From contig JAESTY010000077.1 in assembly GCA_016763355.1 (NCBI GenBank), positions 1 through 7,086 of the forward strand: DNA of 7,086 bases, read 5' to 3'. Position numbers and translations under genes: made by a program. Position 1 is the first letter of the stretch. Every line of letters starts with the position of its first letter. Below, piece by piece: positions 1-6,078 of the stretch. The DNA comes from Immundisolibacteraceae bacterium. GTDB lineage: Bacteria > Pseudomonadota > Gammaproteobacteria > Immundisolibacterales > Immundisolibacteraceae. The notes under the pieces are model-generated. The model had not been told where the DNA came from, did not search any database, and saw only the letters and a program-made list of their open reading frames with translations.

Positions 1-2
1 CC

Positions 3-1265
3 CTGGTCGGCAAGGGCGACATCCGCATGCTCGAACAGTTCTCCCAGGCCGATCCCGATGCCTATAGTTTTTCCGGCGGCTTATGCCGAGCCAACCAGGG
101 CTTGCTGGAATTTGTAGAAATGTTCAAAGCCCCGATCAAGGTGCTGCATCCGCTACTAACGGCCACCCAGGAACATAATTACAACGGCACCGAGTCCATC
201 GGCAGTATCCCGTTTGAGGGCATCGTACTGGCTCATTCTAATGAAGCCGAATGGGAGACCTTCAAAAACAACCGAAATAACGAAGCCTTTATTGACCAGG
301 TTTATATCGTCAAAGTGCCTTACTGCCTGCAGGTATCAGAAGAAGTCAGTATTTACGAGAAACTACTCTCCAACAGCAGCCTTGCCGAGGCCCCCTGTTC
401 ACCGGATACATTACGGATGTTGGCGCAGTTTTCGGTGTTATCACGCATCAAAGAACATGAAAATTCCAACATCTACTCGAAAATGCGCATCTATGACGGT
501 GAGAACCTCAAAGATACCGACCCCAAAGCCAAGTCAATTCAGGAATACCGCGACACCGCCGGGGTCGATGAAGGCATGCAGGGGTTATCTACCCGGTTCG
601 CTTTCAAGGTGCTATCTAAGGTCTTTAATTTTGACGCGGCCGAGATTGCCGCCAATCCGGTGCACCTGCTCTATGTGCTCGAAAACCAGATCGAGCAGGA
701 GCAATACCAGGACGAAATTCACGCCCGTTACCTGAATTTCATTAAAGAGTACCTGGCGACTAATTACATTGAGTTTATCGGTAAAGAAATTCAGACCGCT
801 TACCTGGAATCCTATTCCGAGTACGGACAGAACCTGTTTGACAGCTACGTCACCTACGCCGATTTCTGGGTGCAGGACCAGGAGTACCGAGATCCAGAAA
901 CTGGCGAAATTTTTGCCCGCTCGGCGCTCAATGACGAGCTGGAAAAAATCGAAAAACCAGCCGGCATCAGTAACCCAAAAGACTTCCGTAGTGAGATCGT
1001 CAATTTTGTGCTGCGAGCCCGCGCCAACAATAACGGCGAAAACCCGAAATGGACCAGCTACGAAAAACTCCGCCTGGTGATCGAGAAGAAAATGTTCGCC
1101 AGCACCGAAGATCTATTACCGGTGATCTCTTTCAACGCCAAAGCATCCAATGAAGACGAAGACAAACATGCCGATTTCGTCCATCGGATGATGGATCGTG
1201 GCTATACCGAGAAGCAGGTAAGGCTGCTCTCAGAGTGGTATCTGCGAGTAAGGAAGTCACAGTAA
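3..1265 (+). CDS. prkA: PrkA/YeaG-family AAA+ serine protein kinase, C-terminal part (5' end off window)
   Basis: This is a 3'-complete, 5'-truncated gene. The frame is open from base 3 without a true start: the ATG at 27 is internal, because in-frame codons before it encode LVGKGDIR, which continues the family alignment. About 420 residues are visible, against about 640 for E. coli YeaG, so roughly 220 N-terminal residues with the Walker A region are missing. Seen: the core segment SGGLCRANQGLLEFVEMFKA, then AHSNEAEW near base 230 (probable AAA+ sensor-1 region), NNRNNEAF, and a long conserved C-terminal PrkA domain including DGENLKDTDPKAKS, STRFAFKVLS, EFIGKEIQTAYLESYSEYGQ and EKPAGISNPKDFR, ending in EWYLRVRKSQ. 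Known: cytoplasmic AAA+ protein with reported Ser/Thr kinase activity, used in stationary phase and nitrogen starvation in E. coli; the Bacillus protein has also been described as an ATP-dependent protease. It is the first visible gene of the prkA-yeaH-spoVR cluster. Family assignment is very secure; the biochemical activity is less so. Confidence 0.97.
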   Translation: MVGKGDIRMLEQFSQADPDAYSFSGGLCRANQGLLEFVEMFKAPIKVLHPLLTATQEHNYNGTESIGSIPFEGIVLAHSNEAEWETFKNNRNNEAFIDQVYIVKVPYCLQVSEEVSIYEKLLSNSSLAEAPCSPDTLRMLAQFSVLSRIKEHENSNIYSKMRIYDGENLKDTDPKAKSIQEYRDTAGVDEGMQGLSTRFAFKVLSKVFNFDAAEIAANPVHLLYVLENQIEQEQYQDEIHARYLNFIKEYLATNYIEFIGKEIQTAYLESYSEYGQNLFDSYVTYADFWVQDQEYRDPETGEIFARSALNDELEKIEKPAGISNPKDFRSEIVNFVLRARANNNGENPKWTSYEKLRLVIEKKMFASTEDLLPVISFNAKASNEDEDKHADFVHRMMDRGYTEKQVRLLSEWYLRVRKSQ

Positions 1266-1289
1266 CTGTTGGGCTTGACTATGCAGCAC

Positions 1290-1294
1290 AGGAG
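1290..1294 (+). promoter_or_regulatory. Shine-Dalgarno site of yeaH
   Basis: AGGAG lies 6 bases before the ATG at 1301 and fixes that start. The short 35-bp gap after the prkA stop shows no obvious promoter or terminator, which fits co-transcription with prkA. Confidence 0.75.
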
Positions 1295-1300
1295 TAGCCA

Positions 1301-2563
1301 ATGGGTTATTTAATCGATCGACGGCAAAACAGCAAGAACAAAAGCGCTGTCAACCGCCAGCGCTTTATGCGTCGTCATCACCAGGAAATTCGGCGCTCGT
1401 TGACAGAGAAACTTAAGACTCGCTCTATCACCGATACCGACAACAGTGAAACCATCAAGATCCCCACCAAAAACACCCGAGAACCGACGTTTCACCATGG
1501 GCATGGTGGCCAGGTAGAGAAAATCTACCCTGGCAATCAGGAGTATGACGCCGGTGACCAGATTGCCCGTCCCGAAGGAGGCCAGGGTGGTGGTGGCAAA
1601 CAGGCCAGCGACCAGGGTGAAGGCACAGACGAGTTTGCATTTGAAATTAGCCAGCAGGAATTCCTGGATCTACTGTTCGAAGACCTGGAACTACCCAACC
1701 TGACCCGAAAAACCCTGGCCCACAACGACGAATTCAAACGGGTGCGGGCCGGCTTTAGTACCTCGGGGTCACCGGCCAATGTCAGCATTATTCGCACCAT
1801 GCGGGCAGCCTCGGCGCGTCGGATTGCCCTCAGCGCTGGTAAACGAGCTGAACTGCGCAAACTCATTCATGAACGCGAGCTGTTGGCGCAGCAAGGTCTC
1901 GCAGATGATGATGATGATCTGCAGGAGCTTGACGACAAAATCACCGCCTTACGTGAACGCATCAACCGGGTGCCGTTTATTGATGATTTCGATTTACGTT
2001 ATCACCAGAGCGTTCGCCAGCCCGTACCCCGCTCAAAAGCGGTGATGTTTTGCGTGATGGACGTTTCCGGGTCGATGGATCAGAGCGATAAAGACCTGTC
2101 AAAACGGTTTTTTATTCTGCTTTATCTATTTTTAAGTCGTCACTACGAACACACCGAAGTGGTGTTTGTGCGCCATCACACCAAGGCCGCCGAGGTCGAC
2201 GAGCAGGAATTTTTTTACTCCCGAGAGACCGGCGGCACCGTGGTTTCCAGCGCGATCAACCTGGTACAGGAGATCTTCACCGACCGATTTCCACTCAATG
2301 AATGGAACGTCTATGTAGCTCAGGCTTCCGATGGCGATAACTGGCCGGATGATGGTCATAAATGCGAAAAGTCACTCGACGCCTTATTACCTCAGCTGCA
2401 GTACTACGCCTATGTGGAGATTTCTAACCAGGACAAACCGCTATGGCAAACCTACGCCCCTTACCAACAGCAGCATCCCAACCTGTTTGCAATGCAACAC
2501 ATCACCGGCCCAGAGGACATTTACCCGGTATTAAGACACCTTTTTAAGAAGCAGGCCGCATGA
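1301..2563 (+). CDS. yeaH: YeaH/YhbH family protein (DUF444), VWA-like with intact MIDAS
   Basis: This is a complete 420-residue protein; E. coli YeaH is about 427. The start is supported by an AGGAG and by a family-typical N-terminus (IDRRxNxKNKSxVNRQRFxRR). Order of regions: a basic N-terminal segment (1-60); a Gly-rich flexible linker (about 90-108); a conserved block EFLDLLFEDLELPNL (119-133); a charged helical stretch with five consecutive Asp (202-206); and a C-terminal von Willebrand A-like domain (about 245-415). The MIDAS set looks complete: D254-x-S256-x-S258 in MDVSGSMDQS, T313 in ETGGTVVSS and D344 in ASDGDNW, so divalent-metal-dependent protein binding is likely. Known: it travels with PrkA and is co-expressed with it in enterobacteria; the molecular role is unproven. 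Inference: a cytoplasmic adaptor partner of the PrkA ATPase. The stop overlaps the next start by 4 bp. Confidence 0.96.
   Translation: MGYLIDRRQNSKNKSAVNRQRFMRRHHQEIRRSLTEKLKTRSITDTDNSETIKIPTKNTREPTFHHGHGGQVEKIYPGNQEYDAGDQIARPEGGQGGGGKQASDQGEGTDEFAFEISQQEFLDLLFEDLELPNLTRKTLAHNDEFKRVRAGFSTSGSPANVSIIRTMRAASARRIALSAGKRAELRKLIHERELLAQQGLADDDDDLQELDDKITALRERINRVPFIDDFDLRYHQSVRQPVPRSKAVMFCVMDVSGSMDQSDKDLSKRFFILLYLFLSRHYEHTEVVFVRHHTKAAEVDEQEFFYSRETGGTVVSSAINLVQEIFTDRFPLNEWNVYVAQASDGDNWPDDGHKCEKSLDALLPQLQYYAYVEISNQDKPLWQTYAPYQQQHPNLFAMQHITGPEDIYPVLRHLFKKQAA
1509..1534 (+). repeat. Intragenic stem-loop in yeaH
   Basis: GCCAGGTAGA and TCTACCCTGGC can pair as a 10-bp stem with one bulged C around a GAAAA loop. 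It lies about 210 bases into yeaH. No function can be assigned; it may be chance or a local mRNA structure. Confidence 0.4.
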
Positions 2564-4107
2564 AAAAACAACAACCTATTTCAACCGATTCAGACTGGAA
2601 CTTTCCACTGCTTGAGCAGTACGAAACCGCCATCGCCGCTGCTGCTGCGACCCATGGTCTGGATACTTTTCCTAATCAAATCGAACTGATTAGTTCGGAG
2701 CAGATGATGCACGCCTACGCATCTGTCGGGCTGCCAATCTACTATCACCACTGGTCATTCGGTAAACGTTTCATTCATACCGAACAGGCCTACCGCCGCG
2801 GCCAGATGGGACTAGCGTATGAGCTGGTCATCAATTCCAGCCCCTGTATCGCCTACCTACAGGAAGAAAACACCCTGACCATGCAGGCCCTGGTGATCGC
2901 CCATGCCTGTTTTGGACACAACTCGTTTTTCAAAGGTAACTACCTGTTTAAAACCTGGACCGACCCGGAGTCAATCGTTGACTACCTGGTGTTTGCCCGC
3001 GATTACATTAGCAAGTGTGAGGCCCGCTATGGCGAACAGGAAGTCGAGTCCCTCCTCGATGCCTGCCACGCATTAATGAACTACGGCGTTGACCGCTACC
3101 AACGCCCCCACCCGATCTCCATGGCCGAAGAAAAAGCCCGTCAAACTCAACGCGAAGAGTCCTTGCAACAACAGGTTAATGACCTGTGGCGCACAATCCC
3201 TACCAAAGACCAGCCCCAGGAAGATTTTGACGAAGAACGCTATCCGGCTGAACCACAGGAAAATTTGCTCTACTTTTTCGAAAAAGACGCTCCACTACTA
3301 GCGCCCTGGCAGCGAGAGATTATCCGTATTGTCCGCAAAATGGGCCAGTACATGTATCCCCAGCGCCAGACCCAGGTGATGAACGAAGGCTGGGCTTGTT
3401 TCTGGCATTACCAACTACTTCACGACCTCTATGATCAAGGCCTGGTAACCGACGGCTTCATGATTGAATTTCTGCAATCACACACTAATGTGGTGTTCCA
3501 GCCAGCCTTTGATAGCCCGATGTTCAGCGGCATCAACCCCTATGCACTGGGGTTTGCAATGATGTGTGACATCCGCCAGATCTGCGAATCACCAGACGCC
3601 GAAGACCGCCACTGGTTTCCTGACCTGGTCGACACTCCGTGGCGAGAATCCCTGCATTTTGCGATGGCCAATTTCAAAGACGAGAGTTTCATCCAGCAAT
3701 ATCTGTCTCCGCGACTGATCCGCAAAATGCGGCTATTCAGCGTCATGGATGACGCCAGCAAGGACTACCTGGAAATCACTTCAATTCACAACGATCAGGG
3801 CTATCAACATATTCGTGACGCATTGGCAGGCATGTATAACCTGGGTAACAACGAACCGAATATTCAGGTAGTCAACGCCAATATTCGGGGGGATCGCTCA
3901 TTAACGCTGGTACACCGGATGTTCAACAACCGGCCACTCGAGGCCGACTCCGGCAATGACGTGATGCGCTATATCCAGCGACTCTGGGGATTCGATGTCA
4001 ATCTCGAGTCTCGGCAGGATGACAAACTAATTCAAACCCTGCAGTGGCCGCCGCCAGGTGAAATTAAATCTGAAACCAACATGACAGCAATTGCGATTGT
4101 AATTTAG
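2560..4107 (+). CDS. ycgB: SpoVR family protein (YcgB-like)
   Basis: This is a complete 515-residue protein, close to the roughly 510 of E. coli YcgB. The ATG sits in an ATGA overlap with the yeaH stop, so translation is probably coupled; a purine-rich AAGAAG lies shortly before. Family landmarks: GLPIYYHHWSFGKRF (58-71), SPCIAYLQEENTLTMQALVIAHACFGHNSF in two adjoining blocks (94-123), a charged, partly helical linker (about 187-235), ENLLYFFEKDAPLL (234-247), TQVMNEGWACFWHY (271-284), SHTNVVFQP (307-315) and SGINPYALGFAM (323-334), then GDRSLTL near 444. No signal peptide or membrane segment is seen. Known: Bacillus SpoVR affects spore cortex formation, while YcgB in non-sporulating bacteria is a stress and stationary-phase protein of unknown activity. 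The last dozen or so residues (EIKSETNMTAIAIVI) look like a lineage-specific hydrophobic tail beyond the usual family end. The clustered His and Glu residues suggest, but do not prove, a metal site. Confidence 0.96.
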   Translation: MKKQQPISTDSDWNFPLLEQYETAIAAAAATHGLDTFPNQIELISSEQMMHAYASVGLPIYYHHWSFGKRFIHTEQAYRRGQMGLAYELVINSSPCIAYLQEENTLTMQALVIAHACFGHNSFFKGNYLFKTWTDPESIVDYLVFARDYISKCEARYGEQEVESLLDACHALMNYGVDRYQRPHPISMAEEKARQTQREESLQQQVNDLWRTIPTKDQPQEDFDEERYPAEPQENLLYFFEKDAPLLAPWQREIIRIVRKMGQYMYPQRQTQVMNEGWACFWHYQLLHDLYDQGLVTDGFMIEFLQSHTNVVFQPAFDSPMFSGINPYALGFAMMCDIRQICESPDAEDRHWFPDLVDTPWRESLHFAMANFKDESFIQQYLSPRLIRKMRLFSVMDDASKDYLEITSIHNDQGYQHIRDALAGMYNLGNNEPNIQVVNANIRGDRSLTLVHRMFNNRPLEADSGNDVMRYIQRLWGFDVNLESRQDDKLIQTLQWPPPGEIKSETNMTAIAIVI

Positions 4108-4191
4108 TACTTTTCTCTACCCGCGCCACCAGGTTTAGGATAAGCCGAACACTAATTAGCTATTTCAAGAATTTGCCAGAAGCGAATCATT

Positions 4192-4196
4192 GGAGG
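4192..4196 (+). promoter_or_regulatory. Strong Shine-Dalgarno-like GGAGG pointing at an out-of-frame ATG
   Basis: GGAGG lies 4 bases before an ATG at 4201. That ATG opens a 70-codon frame ending at 4413, which overlaps the start of the FadL-family gene in a different frame. The encoded peptide is Arg-rich with no recognisable domain, as expected of a shadow frame, so it may be chance. It could instead be a leader frame that feeds ribosomes to the real start at 4259. Confidence 0.3.
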
Positions 4197-4246
4197 CAAG
4201 ATGGGGCCTCGGAAATATGCCACCAATGACGGTGTTGCCCGTTTCC

Positions 4247-4253
4247 GGGGGGA
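4247..4253 (+). promoter_or_regulatory. Probable Shine-Dalgarno site of the FadL-family gene
   Basis: GGGGGGA lies 5 bases before the ATG at 4259. It supports that ATG, which gives a clean signal peptide, over the longer TTG start at 4190. Confidence 0.5.
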
Positions 4254-4258
4254 TAAAG

Positions 4259-5572
4259 ATGACTCATTTCAGCAAGCTAGCCGGCAATTTATTACCGTTC
4301 CTGATTGGATTGTTAGCCAGCCACGCAAGTATCGCTGGTGGTGGTTATTTCGCGCTCGGGTACGGACCCATCGCCCGCCAGATGGGCGGCGCGACTACCG
4401 CTGTCACCGGTGACGCCTTCGCCGGCGCCTCGAATCCGGCCAAACTAATAGCCGCAGGTAACCGCACCGATGCGGGTATCGAACTATTCCTGCCGAGTCG
4501 CACAGTCAAACGTTATGGCAGCGGCACCCCCCATGATTTCGAGTCCACCAGTCGCAATAGCGTGTTTCTGATTCCGGAGTTTGCTTATAGCCGCCAGCTC
4601 AATAAAAACCTGGCGGTCGGTGTAACTTTTTACGGCAATGGCGGCCTCAACACCGAATACCGGGATGATACCGGGGTTGCCGGCACCAACTTTAATCCGG
4701 CTGAATGTGGTGCGGCTGCGGCCAATATCCTGCTCGGCTGCGGCAAGGCCGGGTTTGACCTGACCCAGCTGGTACTAGCCCCCACAGTTGCATGGCGCAT
4801 TAACGACCAGCACTCGCTAGGGGTATCCCCATTAATAGTCGCGCAACGTTTTGAATCCTATGGTTTGCAGGCATTTGCACCGCTGTCCAAATACCCGGAC
4901 AAGGTCACCAACAACGGCCATGATGTAGCGTTTGGTTTTGGTGTCCGGGTTGGCTGGTATGCAGAATTTAACCATTGGCTCAGCGCCGGAATCGGCTATT
5001 CCAGTAAGGTTTATATGCAGGAATTTAATCGCTATGAAGGCATGTTTGCGGAGGGTAGTTTCGATATACCGGCCAACTACAGCATTGGCCTGGCCCTACG
5101 CCCAAGCCAGAACTGGTTAGTCTCTCTTGACCTGCAACGCATTGAATTTGGTGAGGTAAACGCACTCAGTAATGGTGTACTCAACTCATTGACACCGGGT
5201 GGACCAGCCCAGGGCAGTGCCGGCGGCAGCGGTTTTAACTGGCATAGCCGCAACAATTTTCGTATTGGGGTGGCTTATGACTGGTCACCTACGCTGACCC
5301 TGCGCGGCGGCTTCGCTTATGGCAAACGCCCCAACGACGAATCGATTAATTCGGTAACCTTTAACCTGCTAGCACCTAATCCGCACCGGGCCTATAGCCT
5401 GGGCTTAACCTGGCAACCTCAGCAGAAACACGAGCTCCACATCGCGCTGGGCCATTTCGTTGAACAGACCTATCGCGGCCCGTCAGCAACCGCCGGACTG
5501 GGCGTCGGTGGCACCGAACAGATCACTCCTCATGTGGAGATGATCATGATTGCCTGGAGTTGGAAACGCTAG
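4259..5572 (+). CDS. OmpP1/FadL/TodX-family outer-membrane transport protein
   Basis: This is a 437-residue predicted outer-membrane beta-barrel of the FadL type, the family that moves long-chain fatty acids and other hydrophobic compounds by lateral diffusion. I chose the ATG at 4259 because it begins a classic signal peptide: a lysine at 6, a hydrophobic core LLPFLIGLLA (11-20) and a likely cleavage after SIA (residue 26). A longer frame opens at TTG 4190 but would place 23 unlikely residues before it. The mature N-terminus (GGGYFALGYGPIARQMGG) and the NPA motif at 59-61 (GASNPAKL) match the N-terminal hatch region of the family. The rest alternates amphipathic strands with Gly/Asn-rich loops and ends in the strand-like MIMIAWSWKR, with no C-terminal Phe. 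Cys150 and Cys161 bracket a short loop and could form a disulfide. The substrate cannot be read from sequence. The gene is 151 bp after spoVR on the same strand; whether it shares that transcript is unclear. Confidence 0.9.
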   Translation: MTHFSKLAGNLLPFLIGLLASHASIAGGGYFALGYGPIARQMGGATTAVTGDAFAGASNPAKLIAAGNRTDAGIELFLPSRTVKRYGSGTPHDFESTSRNSVFLIPEFAYSRQLNKNLAVGVTFYGNGGLNTEYRDDTGVAGTNFNPAECGAAAANILLGCGKAGFDLTQLVLAPTVAWRINDQHSLGVSPLIVAQRFESYGLQAFAPLSKYPDKVTNNGHDVAFGFGVRVGWYAEFNHWLSAGIGYSSKVYMQEFNRYEGMFAEGSFDIPANYSIGLALRPSQNWLVSLDLQRIEFGEVNALSNGVLNSLTPGGPAQGSAGGSGFNWHSRNNFRIGVAYDWSPTLTLRGGFAYGKRPNDESINSVTFNLLAPNPHRAYSLGLTWQPQQKHELHIALGHFVEQTYRGPSATAGLGVGGTEQITPHVEMIMIAWSWKR

Positions 5573-5582
5573 CTCAAGCTAG
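5569..5582. terminator. Small inverted repeat between convergent genes, possible weak bidirectional terminator
   Basis: CTAGCT-CA-AGCTAG is a perfect 6-bp inverted repeat that overlaps the FadL-gene stop codon and sits in the 18-bp gap before the globin stop. Its position between convergent genes suits a shared terminator. However, the stem is short, A/T-containing and has no U-tract on either side, so intrinsic termination is doubtful. Confidence 0.2.
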
Positions 5583-5590
5583 ACAATCCG

Positions 5591-6034
5591 CTAATCACTC
5601 TTTTCAGCAGAATCAACTTCGGCCGAGCAACTCAGCGCAGGATCATCCTGATTACGCATGTGATCAGCCATGGGCGCGATTTTGTCCCAGAGATCCTCAG
5701 CCAACTGCATATCCAGGTCTATCTGTTTAAACGCACCTGCCATGCATAACAGCCACTGATCCCGCTCACTAACATCAATTTTAAAGGGTAGGTGCCTGGC
5801 CCGCAGCCGAGGATGGCCATAGGCATCGGTAAACAGTGGTGGGCCACCAAACCAGCCAAAAAAATACATAAACAGTTTCTGATTCGAACTACTCATGTCT
5901 TCGGGATGCAGTGCCCGGACACCAGCGGTATCTGGACGGCTATCCATAATTTGGTAAAACGCATCGACTAAACGATGTACGCCCTGTTCGCCACCAAGGC
6001 GTTGGTAAAGGCTAGCGGATTCTTGCTCGGTCAT
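5591..6034 (-). CDS. Group II truncated haemoglobin (2/2 globin, TrHbO-like)
   Basis: This is a 147-residue cytoplasmic haem protein of the 2-over-2 globin fold. It begins with the family-typical SLYQRLGGEQGVHRLVDAFY. Tyr27 fits the distal B10 position. The segment KLFMYFFGWFGGPPLF (53-68) matches the E-helix region. YGHPRLRARHLPF contains the proximal haem ligand His81, and Trp94 (RDQWLLCM) matches the invariant G8 Trp that marks group II. The C-terminal tail from about 128 is polar and probably disordered. Known: group II members bind O2 tightly and have been linked to O2, NO or peroxide chemistry; the exact role here is inferred only. The ATG at 6034 is preceded by a modest AAAGAG about 9 bases away. 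The gene lies 44 bp downstream of the MFS gene in the same direction and is likely co-transcribed with it. It ends 18 bp from the convergent FadL-family gene. Confidence 0.93.
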   Translation of the reverse strand: MTEQESASLYQRLGGEQGVHRLVDAFYQIMDSRPDTAGVRALHPEDMSSSNQKLFMYFFGWFGGPPLFTDAYGHPRLRARHLPFKIDVSERDQWLLCMAGAFKQIDLDMQLAEDLWDKIAPMADHMRNQDDPALSCSAEVDSAEKSD

Positions 6035-6063
6035 TCGGAAAAGCTCTTTATTTCTAACAAGTT

Positions 6064-6078
6064 AATAGTCGAACTATT
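6064..6078 (-). repeat. Short inverted repeat in the MFS-globin spacer
   Basis: AATAGT-CGA-ACTATT is a perfect 6-bp stem with a 3-base loop, immediately after the MFS stop codon. It is A/T-rich and no U-tract follows it in the direction of transcription. It could mildly attenuate or stabilise the transcript between the two genes, or be chance. Confidence 0.3.

Larger units (their letters stand above)
4108..4258 (+). other. Intergenic spacer between spoVR and the FadL-family gene
   Basis: This 151-bp stretch is the longest non-coding gap in the window. I see no convincing rho-independent terminator after spoVR and no good sigma-70 promoter. It does hold an 8-bp palindrome, CTAATTAG (4152-4159), and two candidate ribosome-binding sites near its end. 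A promoter for the FadL-family gene would be expected here if that gene is transcribed separately. Confidence 0.5.

Noticed and set aside
214..1080. Two plus-strand frames (214-735 and 769-1080) inside prkA
   Set aside because: They are alternate-frame shadows of a strongly conserved gene, rich in Arg/Ser/Pro/Thr and without recognisable domains.
1310..2359. Several minus-strand frames (1310-1504, 1455-1640, 1537-1866, 2132-2359) and one plus-strand frame (1779-2045) in yeaH
   Set aside because: They overlap a well-supported conserved gene entirely, and none has a plausible start context or family resemblance.
3089..3761. Open frames 3089-3301 (+) and 3540-3761 (-) inside spoVR
   Set aside because: They are shadows of a conserved coding region with no independent evidence.
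4152..4159. CTAATTAG palindrome as an operator
   Set aside because: It is only 8 bp, has no second copy nearby and no adjacent promoter that I can recognise.
4334..4341. GCTGGTGG, identical to the E. coli Chi site
   Set aside because: It is a single copy encoding Ala-Gly-Gly at the signal-peptide cleavage region, Chi sequence varies among bacteria, and one 8-mer is not evidence.
4932..5120. Open frame within the FadL-family gene
   Set aside because: It is an alternate-frame shadow without a ribosome-binding site or domain.
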